Notes: generated by a model from the letters alone, not told the origin. A stretch of DNA of 18,593 nucleotides from Bacteroidota bacterium (GCA_023426425.1 JAFAAT010000248.1:1-18593); one strand, 5' to 3'. Numbered from the stretch's first letter, positions 7,078 through 15,115 are shown. A program made the numbers and translations.

Positions 7078-8304
7078 ATGAAGTGGAGAACTATTCTATG
7101 TGGCACCCTGTCACTTTTCCTGTCTGCCGACAGCGTTGCGCAAAAAAACTTACCGAAAAAAGTTCAGGCTTATAATCACAGTACTATACCCGCGCCTCCG
7201 GGGATGGTTTATGTGCCGGGCGGTAGTATTGTGATCAACTTTGGTCCTGACGGGGATTCTTCCAACCTGAAGCGATTCAGCCTGAGTCCTTTTTTTATTG
7301 ATAAGACCGAGGTTACCAACAGGCAGTACAGGGAGTTTGTGAATTGGGTAATTGACTCTATTGCCGTAACGAAGTATCTTAATAATGAGTCTTACTTTTC
7401 TGATGAATATCGCGATTCAAGTAGCCGGTATATCAACTGGAAGAAGGTGAACCACGACAAGCTTTTCCGAAAGCATCGCTCGGAGCTGGCTGCCATGATG
7501 GAGAACGGGCAGGTAAAGCGCGACCTCTTGAATTTTAATATCACATTTCAAAGAGCAGGGAAGCCGGGCAACAGTGAAACAGTTACCGAGACTGTAAACG
7601 TTTATCCTGACACAGAAGTTTGGGGGAAGGATTTTCCCAATTCGCAGACCTACCTGATAATGAAGGATTACTTTACCAATGAGGCATTTAATGATTATCC
7701 TGTGGTAGGCGTAACCTGGAAACAGGCCAGGGCCTATGCGCATTGGAAAACCTTGACTTCCCAGGGACAGGGACACAGATTGATTGCTGATTTCAACCTG
7801 CCATATACACTTCCATCGGAAGCCCAGTGGACCTATGCCGCGAAGGGAATGGTGTCTGAGGGCGATAGTCTGATAAGCCTCACGGACCACAAAGAACGCC
7901 TTGTTGCAAACTTTAAGCAGGCAGAAGGTGAATACAATGCAGACGGATCGTCCTACACGGTGCCGGTGATGTCTTATTCGCCTAACAACTTTGGAGTGTA
8001 CAATCTGTTGGGTAATGTTTCCGAGTGGGTGCTCGATGCCTACAACGCTTCCGCCTGGGCTTTTGTGCATGATCAGAACCCCGTGCTTTTGTATGATGCT
8101 GACAGTAGTGAATCTGATTTGATGAAGAGCAAAATTGTAAGAGGCGGATCATGGAAAGACAATGCCAATTCGTTAAATCCATACACAAGAAATTATGAGG
8201 TGCAGGATATTCCGCACTCGTATATAGGTTTCAGACTCGTAATGCCTGCACCTGAGATACTGAGTACAAAAGTCGAAACCAGGAACCGCAGAATTAGAAA
8301 GTAA
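7078..8304 (+). CDS. gldK: T9SS/gliding protein GldK (PorK family)
   Basis: Periplasmic component of the type IX secretion core, 408 aa, of the formylglycine-generating-enzyme/sulfatase-modifying-factor fold. PGMVYVPGGS (41-50) and FFIDKTEVTNRQYREFV (72-88) open the fold. It continues with PVVGVTWKQARAYAHW (208-223), LPSEAQWTYAAKG (245-257), LLGNVSEWVLDAY (310-322), VRGGSWKDNA (354-363) and IGFRLV (383-388). In known systems GldK/PorK forms a ring with GldN/PorN at the outer membrane. Known GldK/PorK proteins are lipoproteins; here the N-terminus (cleavage after SVA, residues 19-21) has no lipobox cysteine. An in-frame stop at 7042-7044 with no ATG in between rules out a longer start. It is the first gene of the operon, with gldL 22 bp downstream. 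Confidence 0.93.
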   Translation: MKWRTILCGTLSLFLSADSVAQKNLPKKVQAYNHSTIPAPPGMVYVPGGSIVINFGPDGDSSNLKRFSLSPFFIDKTEVTNRQYREFVNWVIDSIAVTKYLNNESYFSDEYRDSSSRYINWKKVNHDKLFRKHRSELAAMMENGQVKRDLLNFNITFQRAGKPGNSETVTETVNVYPDTEVWGKDFPNSQTYLIMKDYFTNEAFNDYPVVGVTWKQARAYAHWKTLTSQGQGHRLIADFNLPYTLPSEAQWTYAAKGMVSEGDSLISLTDHKERLVANFKQAEGEYNADGSSYTVPVMSYSPNNFGVYNLLGNVSEWVLDAYNASAWAFVHDQNPVLLYDADSSESDLMKSKIVRGGSWKDNANSLNPYTRNYEVQDIPHSYIGFRLVMPAPEILSTKVETRNRRIRK

Positions 8305-8326
8305 ACAGCTAGCTAAACACATAATC

Positions 8327-8833
8327 ATGAGAAAAATACTCTTAGCCCTTCAGCCTGGTAGCGGAAAGAAGATAGGGATAGACACTCTTATCTCCTGGGG
8401 CGCTACAATCGTTATTATTGGTTTGACGTTCAAATTGCTTCACTGGCCAGGTGGCGAGTGGATGATTGGCATCGGATTAAGTGTGGAGGCTTTTCTCTTC
8501 TTCATACTTGGTGTGAACGCTATGAACGAGCGTGAAGAAGCAGTGGAAGAGAAGGTTGCAAAACCTGTGGTAGTGGAACAAAAAGATTCAGAGCTCGATA
8601 CACTTTTGCAGACTGCAATTAATCCTGTGACTATACAACGGCTGAGCCAGGGATTTGAACAATTCAATAAAACAGTTGAATCGGTTAATGAAGTTGTCAA
8701 TTACAATGTAGCCACCAAACAGATGATTACAGAGGTGGAGAATGCAACGAGAGAGCTGACGGCTTTACGCGCAAACCTCGAAGAGATTAACAAAGTGTAC
8801 AGAGCGCAGATAGATGCATTTAAGAAGAACTAA
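8327..8833 (+). CDS. gldL: T9SS/gliding motor protein GldL
   Basis: Inner-membrane stator-like subunit, 168 aa, that with GldM converts proton flow into motion for T9SS and gliding. Two membrane helices lie at about 19-38 and 45-64, joined by the short turn HWPGGEW (39-45). Glu54 within the second helix, in the context GLSVEAFLFF, matches the membrane glutamate known to matter in GldL of Flavobacterium johnsoniae. The cytoplasmic C-terminal part (about 66-168) is helical and coiled-coil-like. The protein is somewhat shorter than the roughly 215 aa of the Flavobacterium protein, the difference being in this tail. It sits 22 bp after gldK and 13 bp before gldM. Confidence 0.93.
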   Translation: MRKILLALQPGSGKKIGIDTLISWGATIVIIGLTFKLLHWPGGEWMIGIGLSVEAFLFFILGVNAMNEREEAVEEKVAKPVVVEQKDSELDTLLQTAINPVTIQRLSQGFEQFNKTVESVNEVVNYNVATKQMITEVENATRELTALRANLEEINKVYRAQIDAFKKN

Positions 8834-8846
8834 TTAAACATCAGGT

Positions 8847-10373
8847 ATGGCTGGAAAAAAAGAAACACCGCGTCAGAAGATGATCGGTATACTTTACCTG
8901 GTGCTTCTGGGTTTAGTAGCGTTAAGTGTAAATACCTCTGTCCTGGATGCGTTCAGAAACCTTACTGCTAGTCTCACTGCTTCGACTAATAATATCAACA
9001 ATAATATTGAGAACACATTCGCAGCATTTAAGGCTGGAAAGCTTAAGGATGAACCAGAGCGTGCAAGACCGGCTTTTGAAAAGGCGAGTAAGGCTAAGGC
9101 TTTAGCAGATGAGTTAGAAGCAGACTTGTTGAACGTCAAGAAGATGATGGATGAAGAAGGCGGTGGATATACTGCAGAAGGAGACATTCGGAAAAGGGAT
9201 AACGTGGATATTGCTTACAGGATCATGATCAGCGATGGTCATGGTGCAAGGCTGAAGAAGAAGATCAACGAGACGAGGCAGAAAATGCTCGCGTTATTGG
9301 ATCCTGCAGACAGAAATGATGTGAATATTTCACTACAGGCAGCAGATGTAAAGTCTGGCGGAATAACCCGGGACTGGGAAGAAGTGAACTTTGGAGAAGG
9401 CATACCACTGACTGCTGCACTAACGAGTATTGCTAAAGTGCGTGCGGATCTTAAGAACACAGAACTGGAAGTTGTAAAGAAGATCCTTGGTAACGTGGAT
9501 AAGGCGGTCGTGAATCTTGACAGGTTTTATGCGGTGGCTGTGGCTCCTACTTCCTATGTGGTACAAGGCCAACCGTACACAGCGGAGGTTTTTCTTACCG
9601 CATTTGATTCTAAATCCAATCCTGAGATCCTTGTTAACGGACAGCCGCTGCAGGTGAGGGATGGTAAAGGCATCTATTCAGTAAATACATCGCAGGAAGG
9701 GCTCTATTCATGGTCTGGTGTAATAAAGGTGAAACAAACAGATGGTACCATCAAGGAATACACGACTCCTGTGCAACAGTTTCAGGTGGCACGGCCATCG
9801 GCAGTTGTTTCTGCTGACAAGATGAACGTGTTTTATATTGGTGTTGCCAATCCGGTATCCATTTCTGCTCCGGGAATACCTAAAGAAAAGCTGAGGGTGA
9901 GTGTAAGCTCAGGCTCAATCTCTGGTAGCAATGGTAAATACGTTGTTTCGGTTACCCGGCCTGGAGACGCACGTGTCACTGTTGCTGCTGAAGTTGCTCC
10001 GGGAAAGGTACAGACATTAAGCACTACTGATTTCAGGGTTAAAAGAATCCCACCACCGAGGGTAAAATTCGGAGGTAAGACTGGTGGTTCAATGGCTACC
10101 GTTGCCCTCAAAGCCCAAAACAGGCTTTTTCCTGTGCTTGAGAACTTTGATTTTGACGCGAAGTTTTCCATCAACAATTTCACTATGGTGCTTGTAAAAC
10201 CAAGGGCTGATGCAGTCGTTTTTCAAGGATCTGGTAATACGCTTACAGGAGCAATGCAATCTGCTTTGAGGAACATCGTACCTGGAACAAGAGTGATTTT
10301 TGATAACATAGTGGCCACTGGTCCGGATGGTGTTAGGCAGCAGCTTGATCCCGTGACCCTTGTCGCTAATTAA
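8847..10373 (+). CDS. gldM: T9SS/gliding motor protein GldM
   Basis: Motor partner of GldL, 508 aa. A short cytoplasmic N-terminus (MAGKKETPRQKM) precedes one membrane helix at about 12-32. The rest is a long periplasmic region: first helical (about 33-225, with many Asn, Lys and Glu), then beta-rich repeats such as YVVQGQPYTAEVFLTAF and VNPVS-like strands up to the C-terminus. In known structures the periplasmic part is a dimer of four domains that reaches the GldKN ring. Length agrees with the family (about 510-520 aa). The gene lies 13 bp after gldL and 17 bp before gldN. Confidence 0.95.
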   Translation: MAGKKETPRQKMIGILYLVLLGLVALSVNTSVLDAFRNLTASLTASTNNINNNIENTFAAFKAGKLKDEPERARPAFEKASKAKALADELEADLLNVKKMMDEEGGGYTAEGDIRKRDNVDIAYRIMISDGHGARLKKKINETRQKMLALLDPADRNDVNISLQAADVKSGGITRDWEEVNFGEGIPLTAALTSIAKVRADLKNTELEVVKKILGNVDKAVVNLDRFYAVAVAPTSYVVQGQPYTAEVFLTAFDSKSNPEILVNGQPLQVRDGKGIYSVNTSQEGLYSWSGVIKVKQTDGTIKEYTTPVQQFQVARPSAVVSADKMNVFYIGVANPVSISAPGIPKEKLRVSVSSGSISGSNGKYVVSVTRPGDARVTVAAEVAPGKVQTLSTTDFRVKRIPPPRVKFGGKTGGSMATVALKAQNRLFPVLENFDFDAKFSINNFTMVLVKPRADAVVFQGSGNTLTGAMQSALRNIVPGTRVIFDNIVATGPDGVRQQLDPVTLVAN

Positions 10374-10390
10374 TAAAAAACGTTACGATC

Positions 10391-11332
10391 ATGAGAAATA
10401 TTCAAACCCTTATTATAGCTCTATCTTGTTTAGGATTGTTGCACGGAGAAGTTAGTGCACAGGAAACGCCTGCCACCTCCTTCGACAGCAATGTAAAAGA
10501 TGTAGAAACATCTGTAAGCTCAGCTTCAACAACTGGTGTTGATTCTGCGTCCGCAGGCCAACAGATTCCACCTGTGCAGGATGGTTTTTACAAGGTAAAT
10601 ACTCACGAAAATGCAAAGCCATATGCATTTCCCAAAGTCGACAAAAACAATGTAGTTTTTTTCAAAAGGATCTGGAGAGACATTGATCTTGCCGACGAAA
10701 GAAACCATGTCTTTGCAGTGCCTGGAGCAAGCCTGATGGAAGCAATAGTAGAAGGTATAAAAGAGGGAAAGCTGACGGCATTTGATCCTGCAGGCACAGC
10801 GGAAAACCCTACAGGAGATGCGTTTACAACCCCGATGAGCCCCGTGCAGGCACTGGGGAAACTATCGGACAGTGTCTTGGTGCCAATTTTCGACGAGTAT
10901 GGAAATCAGATAGGAGGTGAGATGCAACTAAACGAATTTAGCCCCGAATCTGTTACCAAGTTCAGGATCAAAGAAGACATCTTCCTGGATAAGCAACGTT
11001 CCAGGATTGAAACACGGATCATCGGTATTGCTCCTCTCATGAAGATTAATGTAGGGTCTGAGCAACTAGGTGAAACTCCTGCGTTCTGGGTATATTTCCC
11101 ACAGGCAAGACATATTCTCGCTACCAAGGAAGTAGTTGCACCACAACGTGGTATACAAAAGGAAAGTATCGATGACATTTTCATTCAACACAAGTTTGCC
11201 AGCAATATTATCAAGGAGTCAAATCCAGGTGAACTGAGCATCAAAGACTATGCAGCTGACAGTGAGCAGGAATCGAAGCGGATTGAGTCAGAAATCAACG
11301 AATACAAAAAGAATTTTTGGCGTTACAAGTAA
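10391..11332 (+). CDS. gldN: T9SS/gliding protein GldN (PorN family)
   Basis: Periplasmic partner of GldK, 313 aa, with a signal peptide cut after VSA at about residue 23. A low-complexity Ser/Thr/Val stretch (about 25-60) leads to the conserved family core: FFKRIWRDIDLADERNH (90-106), FRIKEDIFLDKQRSRIETRIIGIAPL in the middle (positions about 192-217, key residues KEDIF and RIIGIAP), and PAFWVYFPQARHILA further on. The basic, helical C-terminus ends NFWRYK. It forms the ring complex with GldK in characterised systems. The next gene starts 8 bp after the stop, so the operon continues. Confidence 0.93.
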   Translation: MRNIQTLIIALSCLGLLHGEVSAQETPATSFDSNVKDVETSVSSASTTGVDSASAGQQIPPVQDGFYKVNTHENAKPYAFPKVDKNNVVFFKRIWRDIDLADERNHVFAVPGASLMEAIVEGIKEGKLTAFDPAGTAENPTGDAFTTPMSPVQALGKLSDSVLVPIFDEYGNQIGGEMQLNEFSPESVTKFRIKEDIFLDKQRSRIETRIIGIAPLMKINVGSEQLGETPAFWVYFPQARHILATKEVVAPQRGIQKESIDDIFIQHKFASNIIKESNPGELSIKDYAADSEQESKRIESEINEYKKNFWRYK

Positions 11333-11340
11333 ACAGCTTT

Positions 11341-12024
11341 ATGAGATCTATTATCTGCTTATCACTGGTACTTTGCTTTTCTATAGTGGCTGAGGCCCAG
11401 ATAAGTTACATCACACCAACAGCCCGTAGTTTCGGAATTGGCGTTGGTGGCGGAGTAACACTCCTGCAGGGGGATGTGGATGACTTGAATCCAGCTCCCG
11501 CTGGTAGGGTGAATCTGGAATACAACATCACGCCCTTTATCAACATCGGAGTGGAAGGACAGCTGGGTAAATTGTCTTCCGGTGAGGAAAGGCCAAATGA
11601 CCGTTACTCCCGGGTAAATTTCAAAGCAGCCAATGTGAACATTCGTTTTGCTTCCGGTCAGTTCTTCAGAAACAAATTAAGACCAGGCAACATTCTTGGT
11701 GGATTGTATGCAGGTGTCGGACTAGGCTTTGTCTCCAGCGAAGTCGAGGAAATTGGAGCAGTTGTAAACAATGAGGCGATTAAGGGAATTGTACTCGAAT
11801 CCAATGCATTAACTGTCCCTTTGAACCTTGGCATTAACCTGGATTTACCCAGTCTGCTTGGCCGTCATAACCTAATTGCCAATATCAACTACCAGTACAA
11901 CTTTGTGCAGGGCGAGGAGTTAGATGGCTATGCCTACAAATCTGAAGCAAACCTTAGCTTCGACGGCTATAGTTTTATTTCCCTTGGCTTGAAGTACAAC
12001 TTCGGTGCATTAAGTAACAGGTAA
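11341..12024 (+). CDS. Outer-membrane beta-barrel protein in the gld operon
   Basis: Predicted outer-membrane protein, 227 aa from the ATG at 11341. A signal peptide (MRSIICLSLVLCFSIVAEA, cut before Gln20) is followed by alternating amphipathic strands rich in Gly, Asn and aromatic residues. Examples are SFGIGVGGGVTLLQGDV, NIRFASGQFF and YSFISLGLKYNFG near the C-terminus, typical of small 8-strand barrels. An in-frame ATG at 11317 would overlap gldN and add eight residues ahead of the signal peptide, so 11341 is preferred. The gene is 8 bp after gldN and is followed by a strong terminator, making it the last gene of the gld operon. A role in T9SS assembly is inferred from position only. Confidence 0.85.
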   Translation: MRSIICLSLVLCFSIVAEAQISYITPTARSFGIGVGGGVTLLQGDVDDLNPAPAGRVNLEYNITPFINIGVEGQLGKLSSGEERPNDRYSRVNFKAANVNIRFASGQFFRNKLRPGNILGGLYAGVGLGFVSSEVEEIGAVVNNEAIKGIVLESNALTVPLNLGINLDLPSLLGRHNLIANINYQYNFVQGEELDGYAYKSEANLSFDGYSFISLGLKYNFGALSNR

Positions 12025-12046
12025 ATCTACCGCAGATGATATTTAT

Positions 12047-12077
12047 GCCTGGGCCTTACTGGCTCAGGCTTTTTTTT
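12047..12077 (+). terminator. Rho-independent terminator of the gld operon
   Basis: The arms GCCTGGGCC (12047-12055) and GGCTCAGGC (12061-12069) pair over 9 bp with one G-U, around the loop TTACT, and are followed by eight T residues (12070-12077). It lies 22 bp after the stop of the beta-barrel gene. Confidence 0.93.
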
Positions 12078-12105
12078 GCGGCATAGTATTAATGTGCTTC
12101 CCAGC

Positions 12106-12663
12106 ATGCACGCAAAGCATATACCTCCGGGCTGGGACTACAACCCCTCTACCTGGGGCCAGAGAGTTCCGATTGTCGTAATTGCAATGGTAGGTTTCCT
12201 GATTGCCCTCTATCTTGGACTCTATCAACTCAGGGTATTTGATACAGTTTGGGAGCCCTTTTTCGGCGACGGCAGCACTAAAATTCTTAACTCCGGTGTC
12301 TCACACGCATTACCCATACCAGATGGTCTTCTCGGCGCATTTGGCTACCTGCTCGATGCAGTAACCGGCATAGTAGGTGGTATTCGTCGCTGGAAGACAA
12401 TGCCATGGATAGTGATCCTTTTCGGATTGGCAATCGGTCCGCTTGGCTTTGTCAGTCTCTTGCTCGTGGTCCTGCAACCAGTCCTTTTCAGCGCCTGGTG
12501 TACCCTTTGCCTCGCATCAGCTCTTATCTCTATTGTCATGATTGGTCCTGCTATCGACGAAATGCTGGCAAGCCTTCAGTTCGTCCAGAGGGCGCGGATG
12601 CAAGGGTTTTCCCGGTGGAAGGCTTTCTGGGGCTACAAAGAAGTAACCGAAAAAGTAATCTGA
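12106..12663 (+). CDS. VKOR-like integral membrane protein with one CxxC
   Basis: Membrane protein of 185 aa resembling the vitamin K epoxide reductase family. Hydrophobic segments lie at about 21-41, 73-92, 99-123 and 128-152. The redox motif WCTLC (Cys132, Cys135) lies at the start of the last segment, as in VKOR. The paired loop cysteines that canonical VKOR proteins carry between the first two helices are absent: the corresponding region WEPFFGDGSTKILNSGVSH (49-67) has none. Activity may therefore differ or depend on a partner. The ATG at 12106 is preferred over an upstream TTG at 12076 that falls in the terminator T-run. The SPW-repeat gene starts 4 bp after the stop, so the two are probably translated together. 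Confidence 0.78.
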   Translation: MHAKHIPPGWDYNPSTWGQRVPIVVIAMVGFLIALYLGLYQLRVFDTVWEPFFGDGSTKILNSGVSHALPIPDGLLGAFGYLLDAVTGIVGGIRRWKTMPWIVILFGLAIGPLGFVSLLLVVLQPVLFSAWCTLCLASALISIVMIGPAIDEMLASLQFVQRARMQGFSRWKAFWGYKEVTEKVI

Positions 12664-12667
12664 GCGT

Positions 12668-13051
12668 ATGTGGGCACAAATAGTTTCAATGATTCTCGGA
12701 CTGGCAGTGATGGTCGCACCAGCAGTCTTTGACTTCGGCCAGACAGCTGCAAACAACAATTATATAGTTGGCCCCCTCGTCATCACTTTTGCAATGACTG
12801 CAATCACAGACGTAGGAAGAAACCTGCGTTGGTGGAATATCGCGGGAGGTTTCTGGCTAATTGTCGCACCCTTCCTGCTGGATTTCACTTCAACAGAAAC
12901 CTGGATCAATGTCATCATGGGCGCGGCTATTGCTGGGCTTTCATGTATCCGTGGCAAGGTAACCCAACGTTTTGGCGGAGGCTGGCGCTCACTTTTTCAA
13001 AAGAATCCACTCCACGTGCAAGAGGCCAGAAAAGTTTCCGACGCTGAATAA
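12668..13051 (+). CDS. SPW-repeat membrane protein
   Basis: Small membrane protein of 127 aa with two related halves. Each begins with Trp and carries a helix ending in an AP(x)xxDF motif: VMVAPAVFDF (14-23) and LIVAPFLLDF (64-73), followed by a second helix (NNYIVGPLVITFAMTAI and TWINVIMGAAIAGLSCI). This is the SPW repeat pattern. The C-terminal tail from about 97 is basic and soluble. Function of the family is not established. It starts 4 bp after the VKOR-like gene. Confidence 0.8.
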   Translation: MWAQIVSMILGLAVMVAPAVFDFGQTAANNNYIVGPLVITFAMTAITDVGRNLRWWNIAGGFWLIVAPFLLDFTSTETWINVIMGAAIAGLSCIRGKVTQRFGGGWRSLFQKNPLHVQEARKVSDAE

Positions 13052-13159
13052 TTTGCTATCCTTTCACGTTCCCTCAGCTACCATCCTAAAGAAATGATAA
13101 ACAGCCCAATACGCGCTCGCGTGGCAGGGGTCTTTTTCCTTCTTTTCGAAATCAGCGTT

Positions 13160-13441
13160 ATGAATCAGGAAAATAGAGCTCAGCCAAATCAGAACCGTAA
13201 GGAAAGTCTAAAGGAGAACCTGAACTCAACCGTTAAGTATAACAGTAAGACTGACAAACCCGATTCTGGTTTTGCAGACATGGATAAAAAAAGCAAAGGA
13301 AACATTGCCGGTGATACAAACCTGAAACGAAAGGATATCATTTCCCCAAAGGAAACTGGTGCCTTCAGCGGCCGGCAGGACCTCTCAGGTGGTAATAGCA
13401 GCAGCGAAACAGAACGGAGAAGTAAGACAGACCGGAAATGA
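13160..13441 (+). CDS. Small hydrophilic disordered protein
   Basis: Not recognised. The protein has 93 aa from the ATG at 13160, with almost no hydrophobic residues and many Asn, Lys, Ser, Asp and Glu; it is very likely disordered. An in-frame ATG at 13094 would add 22 residues of unlike, Arg- and Phe-rich composition with no matching upstream signal, so the inner start is preferred. It is 108 bp after the SPW gene and 38 bp before a second protein of similar character. Composition resembles hydrophilin or stress-associated small proteins, but this is only an analogy. Confidence 0.6.
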   Translation: MNQENRAQPNQNRKESLKENLNSTVKYNSKTDKPDSGFADMDKKSKGNIAGDTNLKRKDIISPKETGAFSGRQDLSGGNSSSETERRSKTDRK

Positions 13442-13479
13442 TTTACGGGTAATTTTTACTAACAACAAAAAACAGAGTT

Positions 13480-13755
13480 ATGGAAAATCGTAGGAATTTT
13501 GAAGATCAGCAGCTTAATAGAAACAACAACGAGGAAAATGTAGAACGTTCAGAAATGGGTGCCGGTCGCGACACTGGCCTGAACAGGGAAGGAGACACTC
13601 AGCGGTCCGAAGTAGGTCATTCTAACGAAGAGGGCGATCTGTATAACCCCCGGACCGGTGAACGACGAATGTCAGAAGAACAGCTGGACGACAAACTTGA
13701 TGACATGGATACAGGTGGCGGATTGCCTGGTGTAGGTGGTCTTGCAACACCCTAA
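13480..13755 (+). CDS. Small acidic disordered protein
   Basis: Not recognised. The protein has 91 aa, is strongly acidic and rich in Asn, Glu, Arg and Gly, with no hydrophobic core, so probably disordered. The motifs NPRTGERRMSEEQLDDKLDDMD (about 56-77) and the Gly-Pro-rich end GGGLPGVGGLATP stand out. A terminator with 15 bp spacing follows. Pairing with the preceding disordered protein and with the membrane genes upstream suggests an accessory or stress-related group, by context only. Confidence 0.68.
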   Translation: MENRRNFEDQQLNRNNNEENVERSEMGAGRDTGLNREGDTQRSEVGHSNEEGDLYNPRTGERRMSEEQLDDKLDDMDTGGGLPGVGGLATP

Positions 13756-13770
13756 GTTCAACATTCAACT

Positions 13771-13801
13771 AATTAGCCTCCGTCAGGGGGCTAATTTTTT
13801 T
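13771..13801. terminator. Rho-independent terminator, possibly bidirectional
   Basis: The arms 13771-13781 and 13786-13796 pair over 11 bp (one G-U) around the loop GTCA. The plus strand continues with T residues (13795-13801). On the minus strand the hairpin overlaps the stop codon of a 43-aa ORF, so it could serve both directions, although the minus side has no T-run. Confidence 0.9.
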
Positions 13802-13922
13802 CCCGCTTTTTCTCCAAATATCGCATCAGAGCCTTTGCAGCAAGGTAAATAATCACAATGCCGGATAACAAAAAGAACCCGCTGAGGTAAGGATTCGTCA
13901 TTGCAAACTCACTTATATCCAT
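13791..13922 (-). CDS. Small single-pass membrane protein, 43 aa
   Basis: A short ORF of 43 codons plus TAG. After MDISEFAMTNPYLSG comes a hydrophobic segment at about 14-32 (FFLLSGIVIIYLAAKAL) and then a strongly basic tail (MRYLEKKREKN). The pattern of soluble acidic N-terminus, one helix and positive C-terminus is that of a real small membrane protein rather than a chance frame. The stop lies inside the terminator hairpin shared with the opposing gene. It diverges from the 144-aa gene at 13995. No promoter box was found for it. Function unknown. Confidence 0.5.
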   Translation of the reverse strand: MDISEFAMTNPYLSGFFLLSGIVIIYLAAKALMRYLEKKREKN

Positions 13923-13975
13923 AGCGCAGGATTTTTACTGAAGTTACTCAATTATTTCCCTTTATACACACTACG

Positions 13976-13983
13976 TACTTTTG
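13976..13983 (+). promoter_or_regulatory. Bacteroidota -7 box for the 144-aa gene
   Basis: TACTTTTG matches TAnnTTTG exactly and ends 11 nt before the ATG, giving a leader of only about 6-7 nt. TTTC at 13955-13958, 17 bp upstream, is a near match to the -33 TTTG. Confidence 0.6.
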
Positions 13984-13994
13984 CACTTTGCCAC

Positions 13995-14429
13995 ATGCAA
14001 CATACACCAAAGAAGCCGGGCATAGACGTCATCCAGGAGATAATCGAAGATTGCCTCCAGGCCTATCCCGTTTCAGGTTTTCTTATAGGCTTGTTCAAGC
14101 AGTATGGCCAGCGGGGATGGCTTACAAAAAAGCAACTACAGGGTCTTCATGCAAAAGCATCCGGTGTGGAAAGTATAAGTCCCGGCAGGCTCGCCACACT
14201 CGAAGCAATCATCCGGAAAATGCCCGATCGCTTCAAGTCTGCACTCCCTCAGGCAGCACCACTATATGAAAAGAATGAACAGATCGGAGCCATGTTAGAT
14301 GTCGTGCTTCAGAAATATCCACAACACAAACGGGCACTGTTTCTCAAGCTCAAGTACGACAACAACGAAGTGCTCACCTTTGCCGAGCAGGATGAACTCA
14401 AACGGTTTTACAAGATTGCTACAAAGTAA
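13995..14429 (+). CDS. Hypothetical soluble helical protein, 144 aa
   Basis: Not recognised. The protein has no signal peptide or membrane segment and appears mainly helical. Notable stretches are IDVIQEIIEDCLQAYPVSGF (10-29), the Trp-containing GQRGWLTKKQLQGLH (38-52), and LTFAEQDELKRFYKIATK at the end. The 'WLTKKQLQGL' pattern of a helix starting after a turn recalls small DNA- or protein-binding helical domains, but no family was identified. Its stop is 3 bp from the stop of the convergent TPR gene, leaving no room for a terminator. The start is supported by the -7 box just upstream. Confidence 0.75.
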   Translation: MQHTPKKPGIDVIQEIIEDCLQAYPVSGFLIGLFKQYGQRGWLTKKQLQGLHAKASGVESISPGRLATLEAIIRKMPDRFKSALPQAAPLYEKNEQIGAMLDVVLQKYPQHKRALFLKLKYDNNEVLTFAEQDELKRFYKIATK

Positions 14430-14432
14430 TTT

Positions 14433-15095
14433 CTAGCCAGGAATACGCGAGATGTATTTGCTCATCTCCTGAATCTGCGCCACCACCTGTTCATTTTTTG
14501 GCTTGCAGGACTTAGCCTTCATGAAGTACATCTTGGCACCTCTGAAGTCTCGCCTTTGCATGCAAATGCCAGACAGTTGCAGGTAGGCTGTGGCTTCATT
14601 GTCCTTATCAGGCAACCCAATCTTCACAGCCTTACGCAGATGTTCATAGGCTTCTTTTGTATTGCCTTTCTTGAATGCTATCGATCCCAGTTGCAAATAG
14701 GCTGTGCCCTCATATTCCTTCTCGGGCATGCCGGATGCCAGGCCTTTCTTCAGGTCAGCCTCCGCCTTGTCAAGGTCCTCTCCCATGGTCGAGAAATTCG
14801 CCCGGAGCATGTAATAAGACGAACGGACAGGCTTATACAGCAGGTTGGGATACTTCACCCTTTCCATCAGTTGTTGCGCACCTTCCATATCACCTTCTTC
14901 AATATATCCCTGTATCAGCGTCATCGGACCCACCAAAAAATGCGCAGCAATCATCAACAATGCTATCAGAAATGGCAACCAGGCAATCCACCATCCTCCG
15001 GACATACCAAAGCCTATCCAAAAACCAATTCCTATCAAAGCAATGGCTATATACAAACGGTTGAAAACTATAAAACGACGAATTGATGGTTTCAT
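14433..15095 (-). CDS. Membrane protein with tetratricopeptide repeats
   Basis: Protein of 220 aa. Two membrane segments lie at about 12-30 and 36-57, followed by a soluble part of TPR helices. Repeats are visible at about 64-97 (EEGDMEGAQQLMERV), 98-128, 131-163 (AYLQLGSIAFKKGNTKEAYEHLRKA) and 169-201 (AYLQLSGICMQRRDFRGAKMYFMKA). TPR arrays serve as protein-docking surfaces; the partner is unknown. The gene diverges from the methyltransferase gene with promoter boxes only 40 bp apart, and is convergent with the 144-aa gene. Confidence 0.85.
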   Translation of the reverse strand: MKPSIRRFIVFNRLYIAIALIGIGFWIGFGMSGGWWIAWLPFLIALLMIAAHFLVGPMTLIQGYIEEGDMEGAQQLMERVKYPNLLYKPVRSSYYMLRANFSTMGEDLDKAEADLKKGLASGMPEKEYEGTAYLQLGSIAFKKGNTKEAYEHLRKAVKIGLPDKDNEATAYLQLSGICMQRRDFRGAKMYFMKAKSCKPKNEQVVAQIQEMSKYISRIPG

Positions 15096-15115
15096 TCCTG
15101 GAGAAAAATTGGGTG

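Noticed and set aside
12076..12105. TTG-initiated longer form of the VKOR-like protein
   Set aside because: The TTG falls in the T-run of the gld terminator, and the ATG at 12106 gives a normal N-terminus.
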